A DNA stretch of 64,000 bases from the NCBI GenBank assembly GCA_963575745.1, contig CAUYUJ010015012.1:296872-360871 (forward strand), written 5' to 3'. The position numbers were made by a program, and so were the translations under genes. The stretch comes from Prorocentrum cordatum. Its lineage: Eukaryota; Sar; Dinophyceae; Prorocentrales; Prorocentraceae. The notes beneath the pieces were generated by a model. The model was not told the DNA's origin and did not search any database. It saw only the letters and a list, made by a program, of their open reading frames with translations. This document shows positions 10,226 to 19,245 of this stretch, in pieces (position 1 is the first letter of the stretch; each line of letters opens with the position of its first letter).

Positions 10226-10960
10226 AATGTTGACCCATGTCTCGTCATCGGTTGGACGTCCAATAGCCGTGCATGTTTCGCTGCATTGCATTCGTCCTCG
10301 CACGATGATTCAAGATGCTCCTCTACGGCGGCCGCAAAAGTAGAATGCACGTGTCCGAACGATGCCAAGGTTTGTTGTTGTTGGATACCCTCCACCGCCT
10401 CCACCCCCCGTCTGCCGCTGAAACGATCATACCATCATCATACATCGCCACCGCTGTCATCACCGTGTGAGTCGTCATTTCATTACCATAATCGTTGTCG
10501 CTGATTGGCTTGGTAGTGGTATCACCGTCAACACTCCGAATGTTAGCTTGTGATTAACAAATCCGTGGGGGCGCGTGTTTAAAACCATGGTTCCCCTGCT
10601 CGGTCGAATTGCGGGGAGGCGCCCGGCAGATTGAAAATCAACGGGGCAGCGCCGGTGATTAGCGCCGACGCCCGGCCGCCAACGAGGGGCAAGGGGGGGC
10701 GTTTGGAGGCCAGGGCGCTCCAGGGCGCCCCTCTTTCTATCGAACCGATGCGGGCCTGCGGGCAATGCGGGCTGGACGAAAGTGAGGCGCAGCAAAGGGG
10801 AAGTTTGCCAAGCAGCTCACGTCGCCGATTTTCCAAGCGTTTCCTGGCGCCGATAGCGGCCATGCGTCGGGGACTGGCACCGAAACCAGCTGCGCAGAGC
10901 AGGCTTTGCACCCCCCCCTTTTCTGCCCCAGCTTGTCGTCCGACCCGAACAAGGCGGGTA
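10226..10960. other. No gene recognised
   Basis: Mixed-composition sequence with no motif I can name. The 10631-10960 part is GC-rich and open on both strands, which is weak evidence on its own. Confidence 0.35.
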
Positions 10961-11213
10961 GTCCTCCTCCCCCCCTCTGTCGCCGTCGTCGCCGCCGTCC
11001 CCCGCCCTGCCTGCGCCCGTTTCCAGCGGCCGTTTTCTTCGTCGACGACGACGACGCCGACGAGGCAGACGGCGACGGCGGCGACGACGACGACGCCGTG
11101 CGGATGCCCTAGGGGGGGGGGGGCTGCGCAGACCCGCTGTAGTCGACGACGACGACGAGGACAACGACGACAAGGACGCACACGACGACGACAAGGACGA
11201 CGAAAAGAAGAAA

Positions 11214-11246
<33 letters not shown>

Positions 11247-11260
11247 TCGTCGACGACGAC

Positions 11261-11297
<37 letters not shown>

Positions 11298-11305
11298 TCT
11301 GAGAG
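10961..11305. repeat. (GAC)n/(GCC)n/(GGC)n imperfect triplet tract
   Basis: GACGACGACGACG, GGCGGCGGCGG and CGTCGTC runs, partly self-complementary (GACGACGTCGTCG near 11238). Acidic or Arg-rich frames are artefacts. Confidence 0.9.
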
Positions 11306-11679
11306 AGGAAATGCAAATTTGCCTCGGATGTGTACGACCCTTAAACCAACTTCGATACGAAAAGGCTGTCGTTTGGAGGCTGTCATGCAGGGCGTACACG
11401 ATCACCTCGGCGGCGCCAGCGACGACCCCCTGGCGCGCGTGATTAAAAAAAGGTTTCGCGCCCCGCGGGGTCTATTCATCAGCCCGGGAGCCCCGGGGAG
11501 GTTTGTTTTTTGTTGAATCACAAGCCGACATGATGGCCATGCCATCGAAGTCATCACCAACATTCTCAAACTCGTGGCCACGATTCCCATGCATGCCATT
11601 CGGATTTCGGCTGCGGCAGGGCCAGAGTGCCAAGGACCCCCCCGCGGAGAAGGGGCCAGAAATATACACACGTTGGAAG
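11306..11679. other. No gene recognised upstream of the poly(A) run
   Basis: Ordinary composition. It could be the body of a polyadenylated retroposed sequence because it ends in the poly(A) run at 11680, but I see no homologous copy in the window. Confidence 0.3.

Positions 11680-11735
<56 letters not shown>
11680..11735 (+). repeat. Poly(A) run of 56 bases
   Basis: Uninterrupted A from 11680 to 11735. Possibly the tail of a retroposed RNA, or an A microsatellite. Confidence 0.95.
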
Positions 11736-11736
<1 letters not shown>

Positions 11737-11885
11737 GTGGGGAAAAAAACACACAGCGGGGAAAAACACACACACACACACGTCTGTATGGAAAACACAC
11801 ACGTCTGTGTGTGTGTTTTCCCCACAGTGTATTTCTTCCCTCACGTCTGTGTTTTTTTTCTCGTGTGCTTTTTCCCCACAGGCAC
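11736..11885. repeat. (CA)n/(TG)n inverted repeat and pyrimidine-rich stretch
   Basis: GGAAAACACACACG at 11790 pairs with TGTGTGTGTGTTTTCC ending 11822, a strong hairpin. Downstream, CTTTTTCCCCACAGG at about 11868-11882 has the form of a 3' splice site. Confidence 0.7.
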
Positions 11886-12436
11886 CAGAGTAGGGGGGGG
11901 CCGTTCAGCCAGGGATCTGGATCTGGCGCCCGTTGTGGAGAGCGGGGCGGCGGCTCCTCCCGTCACCCGCTCCTCCCCCGGAGACCCCCACGAGGACCCC
12001 CGGAACTCGGCTCGCGGGGCACCCCTCTGCTCACCACCACGACCTGTGCTCCCCAACCCCACCTGCGAGCAGGAGGACGACCAAAGGAGCAATGGCATGA
12101 GCAGTACTTCTGTGCTCCTTGCCGCTTCGGATCCTGCCCATCAGTAGCGATGGCTGGGCCGACGCCTGGGCAGACTGAAAGCCAACTCACTGAATCCCGG
12201 TCGTCCGGGACTGCGTTTTCAATGGCTGGCGCGCGTCGGGGTCGTCTGTATTTGGGATAATGCGGCTCCTTGCGAAGCACGTAGCAAGCTCCACCCCCGA
12301 CGCATCGAGCCCTGCCTGGATCCATTCGTCCGTCAAGCGTCCAGGGGCTCAACGGAGCTCGCTCAGTTTGCAGCGCAAGCAATCCACAGTCCCCCAAATA
12401 ACATGAGACGTTCTGGCAGCCAACGCACTCGGGGAC
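11886..12436. other. No gene recognised
   Basis: Open frames exist on the plus strand to about 12260, but no domain is recognisable. If the acceptor-like site at 11882 is used, this could be an exon; that is speculation. Confidence 0.3.
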
Positions 12437-12812
12437 GGCTGCATCGACCCCCCATCGCCCATTCATCGCCCACGGGGGCCCGATACAGTCAACCCGTACC
12501 ATAAGGATGCACAATCAAGATACAAGGGCCTTGGAATGTCGTTTCGAAGCTTTTCGGGCGGGGCTCGGCCAACGAAAGTCGCCCAGGATGGGCCGAGAAA
12601 AGCAGGATGCAAGGGCGCCCTTGGGAAAGTCGCCCATCCTTGCTGTGCGGGTCGACTGTAGCCCACCCCGCCAAAGAACGTGTGGATTTTCCATCGGAGG
12701 CATGTCGGCGATGTATCGCCGATTCCTGGTCGATGCGTCCGCACGTTCTTGGGCGGGGTGGGCTACCGGGTCCCCAGCGGCGATGAATGGGCGACTGGGG
12801 GTCGATGCAGCC
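12437..12812. repeat. Nested inverted repeats (potential cruciform)
   Basis: Outer arms 12437-12484 and 12765-12812 (GGCTGCATCGACCCCC against GGGGGTCGATGCAGCC, and CCCATTCATCGCC against GGCGATGAATGGG). Inner arms 12658-12686 and 12738-12766 are 29 bp with two mismatches (GTAGCCCACCCCGCC against GGGCGGGGTGGGCTAC). The inner loop has GTCGGCGATGTATCGCCGA, itself palindromic. Confidence 0.85.
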
Positions 12813-13689
12813 GCCCCGGGGCCCATCCCCGCCCTGCAACGCTGCCCCTGGCCCCTGCCCCCTCCCCAGCAGATCGAGGTGGCAGGGGTAGACAGCGCAG
12901 CCCAGATGGCGATGCTGCACTGCGCGGTGCCCTGCGGAATTCTCGGAATGGCTCGCCCACACATTTGTGCCCCTCTCGTGTGAGTTGGTCCGTGGGCGCC
13001 CCCGCGGGATTGCCAGGGCTTTCGGCTACGCGTGCAGGTTGGCAAATTGCTCACTGACGCTTGCCTGCGCGACTGGCTTTCAGAATGTCTTACACCTCAT
13101 CCATGTGGAGGCCATGCTGGTAGAAATGCGCTGCACTGCGATGCTCTGCGCGGCAACGCATACCCGTGCTAACCCATAGATATTGAAAACATGTGCATTG
13201 CCCAGTCCTCCTAACCACGCTGAAGGCAGCAATGCGAACCAACTTGGACAAGGCAAGATCATGCAATGCTAGGCACAGAGCTTCAACCCGAAGCCCTGCA
13301 ACGCACTGTATAGCAACAGTAACTGAGACAGCAACAAGCAAAGCAATGCTATGTAGACAGATGCGAAAACTCGCCAGCGCAACGTAATATAAACTTAACG
13401 GCTACGAATCGCATGCTCTGACAATTGCCATGGGCAGATGATGGAAAACCGTGCAAAGCTAATCAAGCAAACAAGCCAACACAACTCAAGACAACTCAAT
13501 GCAACGCTACGCGATGCCACGAAACTCGCTGGCCCAACAGGCCACGAGCGTGCTAGAATCTCCGCTTATCGGCGGCTTATGGCCACGAAACTCGTGGCCA
13601 TACAGGCCACAGGCCAGAGATTCAGCTTATCGGCGCCTTATTAGTTCGCGCGCGTGTGGCGGCCCCTGGTGGTCACCAGAGGAAAAGAA
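12813..13689. other. No gene recognised; short perfect palindrome near 13580
   Basis: AT-richer DNA from 13180 to 13530. ATGGCCACGA/AAC/TCGTGGCCAT near 13578-13600 is a perfect 10-bp-arm hairpin. No coding evidence. Confidence 0.4.
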
Positions 13690-14240
13690 ACCCCGCAATG
13701 TCCAAGCAAGGTCGAGGATGCCATAGATCGTGGGCGCGGGCTTGAGGACCACCACTGCAGCCCCAGATGAGGCCCACGGGAACTCAAAGAGCCCCAGAAC
13801 CGCCCACGAGCGCTCCAAGACAGCCCCGAATGGCTTCAAGGCAAGATGCCTCCGAGACGGCCCCGAGAGGTAAGAGTACTAATGTCCCTCATTTGTTCCA
13901 GGCGTCGTACAACCCAAGACGGCCCAAGCGGCCCCCGAGATCGCTCCAAGATGGCCCCAGAGGCCCCCACGAGAGCCCCGAGACAACCACAATCACGTCG
14001 CACACGGGCGCGGCGCCAGGAGGCAGCGGCACAAGCGGACTGACTGGATAGCAAGTGGCACTGGTCCTCGCAAGAGCGCCTCATGGGCCAGGCAACGGCC
14101 GTAGCAATCGTGGAGGAACCAGCTTCGTGAGCAGCCTGAAGGCCGCACAAAGACTCTCCAGGAAGCCCCCGAGAGGCCCCCCAAAAAGGGTCAGAATCCC
14201 CAGGAGGCCCCCGCGAGGCCCCAAGAGGTCTCAAATGTAG
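13690..14240 (-). repeat. CCAAGA-type degenerate repeat block
   Basis: Irregular reiteration of CCAAGATGGCCCC, CCCCGAGA and CTCCAAGA words about every 10-20 bp. Same family, same orientation, as 21845-22820 and 37975-38110, and the reverse complement of 17640-17773 and 19246-19835. Confidence 0.7.
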
Positions 14241-14289
14241 CGCTGCTGCTGAGGATCCTCGTGCTGACCTCCATGAAGGGGCCCTGGGA

Positions 14290-14463
14290 GAAGGGGCCCT
14301 GGGACACATAATTATATACACACAAATAACCATATTCCCCAGATGTTCCTATATTTTCTGGGTTTTCGTCTTCCCCCCCACTTCCCGTATTTTCCAATAT
14401 TTTCGGGGGAATCGACGATTAATTGTATGTGTGTGTGTGTTTTTTCCCTCCTGACTGTTGCAG
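14290..14463. mobile_element. Element family 2 (CA-rich ends), copy 2
   Basis: GAAGGGGCCC, ATACACACAAATAAC, CGGGGGAATCGACGATTAAT, TGTGTGTGTGTG, TTTTCCCTCCTGAC and TTGCAG follow in the same order as 2796-2968. The right end is a good 3' splice-site form. Confidence 0.65.
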
Positions 14464-14837
14464 CAGAGAAGAACTGCTAAACGACCAAGGGGGCCCTGGA
14501 AACACTGCTCCGTGACCAGGACCTCGGGTCCACGCAGGAACTCGCCGCCAAAATGCCGCCGACGGGGAATCAGGAACTAACGTTTGCTAGAAGATCCTGG
14601 ATCATTCGAAAATCCAAGATCTTAGTCAGCGAGCCATGCGAATTTGATAAACGATCTGAACGCCAGCCTGGCCTCCTTGGAAACAGCCACGATCCGATCC
14701 TCGTGGGCCACACGTGGCAATGATGATGTTCCTTGAACTGCGTGAGCGCGCTGCCAGGGAGCGCTGCAGACTGAGGTTGTATAGACTCTGATGTGAGCAG
14801 GGGTGTGAGCTGGTGAGCCGATCCAGGGCCGCCAATT

Positions 14838-15003
14838 GGCTGCACGTAAGAGTGACCCTGGGCAAGAGTGACCTTTGGTGGAGCGCGAGGAGGCCAAACA
14901 CAAGCGCGCAAGACGATACTATCGCAGAGAGCGCAGCGATCGGGGGACCCCACTGACTGAGCGCGCACCAAAGGTCACTCCGGCGAAGGGTCACTCTTAC
15001 GTG
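14838..15003. mobile_element. Inverted-repeat element, family 3 (CACGTAAGAGTGACC ends)
   Basis: The left end CACGTAAGAGTGACC, then GAGTGACCTTTGGTG, is matched in reverse complement by CACCAAAGGTCACTC and GGGTCACTCTTACGTG on the right. Arms are about 45 bp. A single related arm lies at about 20702-20745 (GCAGTGACCTTTGGTGCGC). No obvious target duplication. Confidence 0.75.
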
Positions 15004-15099
15004 TAGTCGAGCCAAGGGCACGAGGTCAACCATTCGATTCCCGAGGCCGTCCCCAGCGACACAACGCGACCGAGACCGACATGCCGCAAGCAGCGCCAG

Positions 15100-15185
15100 C
15101 GGCAGCAACAATGCAACACACCGACACACCAACCGACCGAACCGGACCGACCGAACGCAACCGGCTGGGACGAAGCCCAGCCGAC
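15100..15185. repeat. ACCGA-rich tract
   Basis: CAACCGACCGAACCGGACCG-type reiteration, like 41500-41690. Confidence 0.6.
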
Positions 15186-15224
15186 CGGCCTCGACGACGA
15201 CGAGATTCTTTCGGGACCAAATCT

Positions 15225-15430
15225 AGAGGAACAACAAGAACGGCATTACCATAAGCTTTCAGAGGTCCACAAAGGAACTCTTGGATAGGCGCTGGATCTG
15301 CGCTGGAACCCCGTCTCTGGCGCGCGGAGCGCGCCAAGGTCGGCGCGCGACTCGCCGCCATGGGGGGCCCAGCGCCGATCCATGGAATCAGCGCGGAGCT
15401 CAGACAGTTTACCCATCGGACGGAAGAAGC
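15225..15430. mobile_element. Inverted-repeat element, family 1 (copy E)
   Basis: TAGAGGAACAACAAGAACGG start, GGCGCTGGATCTGCGCTGG, the GGCGCGCGGAGCGCGCCAAG core, and CCCAGCGCCGATCCATGG with GCGCGGAGCTCAGA on the right. Confidence 0.7.
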
Positions 15431-15516
15431 AGGTAGACACATGAAGCAGGGTGTCCACCCGCCCCCTGAAGAGGACGGAAAAGGTGAACCCACTCGATTA
15501 TTGAAGTAGGAAGGAG

Positions 15517-15561
15517 CTTAAAGTAGGTTGGAATCTGGGATGTCACAAGTACCTACTTTAA
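15517..15561. repeat. Short hairpin
   Basis: CTTAAAGTAGGT pairs with ACCTACTTTAA across a loop of about 21 bases. Isolated; role unknown. Confidence 0.6.
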
Positions 15562-15849
15562 ACGACCGATGGTTATGTGACTGTTTTCGGTGTTGTTCGG
15601 ACACGGTGCAGCCCTTCAGAAAACTCTTTTGCAGGCAGCCGTGCGGGGCTGAACGCGGAGGGGTCCTGCGGTCTGCCGCGATCTTCTTGCGCTGCGCCTC
15701 GAGGGAAGGGACAGGCCGCAAGGCCGTAAGAGCCCCCATCACCCCTCCTCCTTCGCCTCTTCCAACTAGTGTTCCTCTCATGTTGCTCTGTTTCTTCCCG
15801 GCCAACCCCTCCTACTCTAGCTCCCCCTTGCTCTCCTCACCCTTCTCCT

Positions 15850-15945
15850 TTAGAGGAACCAACAACGGCATAAACATAAACTTTTGGTGGTACGCTCGGA
15901 TTTCTTGGAGGTCCGCGCGGATATCCAAGATGTCGAACAAATGCT
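15850..15945. mobile_element. Family 1 element, half copy F
   Basis: Starts TTAGAGGAACCAACAACGGC, then CATAAACATAAAC and GGTCCGCGCGGATATCCAAG. The GC-rich core and the far arm are missing. Confidence 0.55.
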
Positions 15946-15954
15946 GCCTACTAT

Positions 15955-16000
15955 TCTTGAGTATTCCTCCTGTAGAGGAATATGCCCGACTTGATACTTA
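15955..16000. repeat. Introner-like right end (fragment)
   Basis: TATTCCTCCTGTAGAGGAAT then ATGCCCGACTTGA resembles the right end of the 1785-1945 and 61854-62011 elements. The left end is not found. Confidence 0.45.
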
Positions 16001-16129
16001 TCCTCCTCATCCTCCCCCTTCGCATCTCAGCAAGTATAGGAAGAGTATTGTTTAACGTGAGAAAATATGAGGAGGAAGGGGAGGAGGCGAGGTCGGGGGG
16101 AGCGGGGGAGAGAGAGTACACAAAAACGG

Positions 16130-16440
16130 ATGGCCCACGCAACGCCTGATCCAAAAACACTGTGACATGGTCTCACCTTTGCGATCCAGTTGAAAATGCA
16201 GGAAAAGAATTCTTCTGTTTGGTCCGCAACATGCGCGCGGAGAGCCACGTACACTCGAAGGTCAAACTGGGGTCCGTGTCGCAGGAAATTATGCACCAAC
16301 ACATTTTGTAACGTGCTGGCCCAGTTGAGAAACATCGCGGATGATAAACGCCTGGCCCCTATCGATGATCAGACAATCGGCCTCCGGATCTTCGGAGGGG
16401 ACGTCAGAACACTTCAGCAATGAAGTCACCACCTGAGCGC
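16130..16440 (-). pseudogene. Possible tubulin-tyrosine-ligase-like fragment, frameshifted
   Basis: On the minus strand one frame reads RGQAFIIRDVSQLGQH (about 16360-16310), and the next frame, overlapping it, continues VLVHNFLRHGPQFDLRVYV (about 16302-16244). In TTL/TTLL proteins a G-R-G-I-x-I-x-R-D strand is followed by a V-V-Q-x-Y-x-x-x-P strand and KFDxRxYV. The resemblance, especially QFDLRVYV, is suggestive. The two pieces are in different frames, so this would be a relic. It rests on short motifs and could be chance. Confidence 0.25.
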
Positions 16441-16444
16441 TCGG

Positions 16445-17639
16445 GGCACAGAACATTCCCGAAAGGATGTGCCCCCCCGCTCGCAGCCCACCCGTGCACC
16501 TCCGCCAGGTTGAGGAGGCCGGAGGAGAGGGCGCAAGCTCTGGAGCAGGACGAGGCCAGCGCTTGTCCTGGACAGGCTCTGGGGCAGCACGCGGGAGGCG
16601 GTGCCGGCGTCGCTGCGCGGCTCCCGAGGGCGCAACCGGCATCGTGAGCCAAAGAGGGGAGGGGGCAAGATCAATCAACATCGAATCGGTAGATCACCGG
16701 ATCGAGCCGACACGTGCATCGGGCCGGGCTGCATCGGCACAGAATCGAAGGTGTTCTAGCTTGTGCCAGAGAGCCCTATCGTAGAACGGAGCCGCTCTGA
16801 GTGTACCGCGTGGGCTCTCGGGTAGACCGCGACCGCCAAATTGCCCAACACGGCTTCCAAGACGGCTCAGGCAGGCCACCAGAATCGCCAACGTGCCGGG
16901 CGTTGCGTCGCATACGCCCCGGAAGGTTTCTAGCGTCAGCAGAACGCATGCGCTCGAGAGTCGAGCGAGGCAATCCTGAACAAAAAGGGGTGCTATCCAC
17001 CACGACAGATTTTAGACGCTTCGCGTAACCCCACCAGCACGCCAGCGGGTTTCCCCCCCACTCAGTGGCCTTGCCTTGCCGGCGCGCGCTGCGTGGCTCA
17101 CAGTCGCTCGGTTACCCCCTTGCACTGTGACGTGGTCTGACTGGGGCTGGCCATGGCGCAGAGTGGTTCAGCCTTCCGCAGCAGGTGCAGTCCTACAGGC
17201 CCACCTTCAGCCTCCCCAGTTGCCTTGACCACGGCCCACGACTGCTCAGCCTGTCTGGCTAGCCCAGGTCGTCCGTTCGGAGCCTGGCGCCACATTGGCG
17301 ACTCACTCCAATGGCCCTCTTGTCATCACCCAGCACGACGGACTTGCTCATCGTGGTTCGCGTCCCCTCTGTGCGGGCTGTGCCATGGCAAGCTTGAATT
17401 CCGTGACATTTTGTCTTGTGCACGTGCCCGAGCTTGCAGAGCGCCGTTCAGTCCAGCTCCACTTCCCTCAGCCCGCAGCTGCTGTCTGAATGGGCCGGCC
17501 AGCCTGCGCCTGTCTTAGCTAATTCGCCTAGTTCGCATCCCGGACTTTGCTCTCGCCGCCTGACCGTCGTCTCGTGGCCGCGACCGGAAAAGTAACCCCA
17601 CCAGCCCCTCCAGAAACGATGCCCCGAGGATTTGCCTCG
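16445..17639. other. No gene recognised
   Basis: GC-rich sequence with open frames on both strands (for example 17153-17518 plus) but no motif I can assign. Confidence 0.3.
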
Positions 17640-19158
17640 ATCTGGGAAGTGGGCAGCACACAGAGGAAGGGTCCCCCAGTGGAGGCCTCTTGGAGCGTCT
17701 TGGGGGCCTCTTGGCGGTCCCGGACGCCGGTTGGAGCGTCTTGTGTGCCCCGCCAAGCTTTTTGGGGCCTCTTTTTTTTGTTGTTTTTCTCTCTCTGCAT
17801 GCGCACACAATTTGGTTTGCCGCTAACACGTGATGGCAGGACACCTGCGAGCACATCGGACAACGTGCTGGTGCAATTCGGCTGTCGCGCCCTGAGGGTC
17901 TGACACGCTCTCGTTCCACAGCGTCGGCGGAGAAAAAAGGAGGAAACAACGTGTTTGAAACGCGGCAGCCTGGGTCAACCTGAACTGCCACCACAGCACT
18001 GGTGCCTAGGCCAGCGCTGGCGACCCGCTCACCTGGATTCACGCCCGCCACGTGTCCAGCCGCTGGCTTCCCTCTCGGCGACGAGCACGCACACACGGCG
18101 AGTGCGAAGTAGACACTGTAGTAGAAGGCGTCACCCAGGGCCTCTGGCGTGGCCGCCGCATCTGCGCCGGAGAGGGCGCCCTGCAGGACTCGCGCGGCGA
18201 AGAAAACGACGCGCTGCGACGCCACCCAGACGCCCGCGGCGATGTGCCGCAACGCCCACTTGCGGTGATCGCCGACGTCCCGGGGGCTGCGGGTCCCAGT
18301 CAGGACGACCTGGGCGCCGGTGAAGACAAACCAGGCAGCGATGGCACGCTGAAGGCACACGTTGAAGGGCGGCAGATTTCCTCCCAACAGGCTCGAGCTT
18401 AACTCGTCGAAAGCCTGCGCCACGCCTCCACCGCAACCGGCAAAATCCACCACTTCTGCATAAAGATTTTTCTGGTCTATAACTGCATATCCGACCATCA
18501 ATACCGAGGCTGCCGCAAGCATCAATCGTCCGCCCCAGCGATGGATAGCTCCGTCTTGAGCTCTGCGCACCGCGGAATTGAGCTGCAGCGGCGCAAGCAA
18601 ACACCATACAACGCCGGGCAGTGCATGAGTCCAGCCTACCGTCTGGCCAATAATGCCGTACTTGTATATTAGGGAAGCTGGCACAATGAGTTCCATGCCC
18701 AAGTTCTTGAAAGCCTCGCGGCCGAGAGCGTCGTGCTGGTCGGAGGAGCCAATCCAGAGACTGCCAGGGATTGCAAACACCCAGAAGGCCATGAAAACGG
18801 CACTGCACATTAGAGCCAGCTGTATTCTGACCTTGTTCTGCCCTTTGGGTAGGTTTTTGGTATCCTTCGAACCTGGCAGGATCTCATCGCCAGCACTGCT
18901 GCATCTTGCGACCATGAAGGTTCTTCTCCTGCGCTGTGTGCTAGGCATGCCACGCGGACGGGCTCGCCGCCCGCCGCCACTGGCAAATGCTCCTGCAGCG
19001 AAGAATGGTGCTCGATGCAGCGTGGAATTCCAGAGCGAGCAGGAGTCAGCAATGGCTGCAGCATGCGCTGGTCGGCTGGCCGCCGTGCATCCTGAGCGAC
19101 ATGCGCAAGAGGCTCGCCGCGCTGGAATCAAGTTGCCAACGGAGCTGCTAGGCACCAT
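17515..19158 (-). CDS. DUF2306-like polytopic membrane protein (retrocopy; C-terminal end uncertain)
   Basis: Frame from the ATG at 19158. Numbering from that Met, residues about 107-358 (18840-18085) form the conserved part: a first hydrophobic helix (LMCSAVFMAFWVFAIPG), then WTHALPG, LLAPLQL and an HRWGGR loop, then further helices (LMLAAASVLMVGYAV; AAWFVFTGAQVVL; a segment after DHRKWALRH). A histidine helix followed by a PLQ helix and HRWxGR, and a later H-x-x-W-x-x-R-H, is the pattern of DUF2306 membrane proteins, whose biochemical role is not known to me. The first 80 residues are Ala/Arg/Ser-rich and may be an organelle-targeting leader. The frame has no stop before the A tail. It reads through the tail and the 19-bp duplication into flanking repeat, so the original stop was lost or lies beyond a frameshift after about residue 358. 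Working gene or recent processed pseudogene: undecided. Confidence 0.65.
   Translation of the reverse strand: MVPSSSVGNLIPARRASCACRSGCTAASRPAHAAAIADSCSLWNSTLHRAPFFAAGAFASGGGRRARPRGMPSTQRRRRTFMVARCSSAGDEILPGSKDTKNLPKGQNKVRIQLALMCSAVFMAFWVFAIPGSLWIGSSDQHDALGREAFKNLGMELIVPASLIYKYGIIGQTVGWTHALPGVVWCLLAPLQLNSAVRRAQDGAIHRWGGRLMLAAASVLMVGYAVIDQKNLYAEVVDFAGCGGGVAQAFDELSSSLLGGNLPPFNVCLQRAIAAWFVFTGAQVVLTGTRSPRDVGDHRKWALRHIAAGVWVASQRVVFFAARVLQGALSGADAAATPEALGDAFYYSVYFALAVCACSSPRGKPAAGHVAGVNPGERVASAGLGTSAVVAVQVDPGCRVSNTLFPPFFSADAVERERVRPSGRDSRIAPARCPMCSQVSCHHVLAANQIVCACRERKTTKKRGPKKLGGAHKTLQPASGTAKRPPRRSKRPPLGDPSSVCCPLPRSRQILGASFLEGLVGLLFRSRPRDDGQAARAKSGMRTRRIS
17640..17773 (+). repeat. CTTGGGGCC-type repeat, left flank of the retrocopy, ending in the 19-bp target duplication
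   Basis: GCCTCTTGGAGCGTCTTGG-type units. The last 19 bases, AAGCTTTTTGGGGCCTCTT at 17755-17773, recur exactly at 19246-19264. Confidence 0.85.
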
Positions 19159-19166
19159 GGGTACCG

Positions 19167-19187
19167 TTACCAGCACCAGATGCACAT
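19167..19187 (-). promoter_or_regulatory. Short upstream ORF in the retrocopy leader
   Basis: The first ATG downstream of the leader relicts opens a seven-codon frame (MCIWCW, then stop) out of frame with the main start 27 bases downstream. It would have to be bypassed for the main start to be used. Confidence 0.5.
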
Positions 19188-19208
19188 AGCCAACGAGGCA
19201 GCTTGGAT

Positions 19209-19243
19209 ATTGAGCCAAATGGCTTGAGTCAAAATGGCTACGG
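19209..19243 (-). other. Tandem DinoSL relicts
   Basis: 19243-19223 reads CCGTAGCCATTTTGACTC then AAG, 20 of 21 matches to the leader. It is followed immediately at 19222 by CCATTTGGCTCAA, the leader from its seventh base on, with one T missing. A full leader fused to one lacking the first six bases is what results when the CCGTAG of an old relict is used as acceptor for a new leader. The mRNA lineage therefore went through at least two cycles of trans-splicing and reinsertion. Confidence 0.9.
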
Positions 19244-19245
19244 GA

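Larger units (their letters stand above)
17774..19245 (-). mobile_element. Retrocopy (reinserted cDNA) of a spliced-leader mRNA
   Basis: The 1472-bp insert has every mark of retroposition. On the minus strand its 5' end is a nearly complete DinoSL followed by a second, truncated one. Then comes an uninterrupted reading frame. The 3' end is A-rich (AAAAACAACAAAAAA, minus strand 17788-17774). The insert is bounded by identical 19-bp sequences (17755-17773 and 19246-19264). Both flanks are CTTGGGGCC-type repeat, and deleting the insert plus one copy of the 19-mer rejoins that repeat smoothly. This is the known dinoflagellate route of mRNA recycling. Confidence 0.9.

Noticed and set aside
10961-11305. 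Acidic Asp-rich nuclear protein
   Set aside because: Aspartate runs come from the (GAC)n tract, mirrored by Val- and Arg-runs on the opposite strand.
16130-16440. Calling a functional tubulin tyrosine ligase-like gene
   Set aside because: Only two short motifs match and they are in different frames; kept as a low-confidence relic only.
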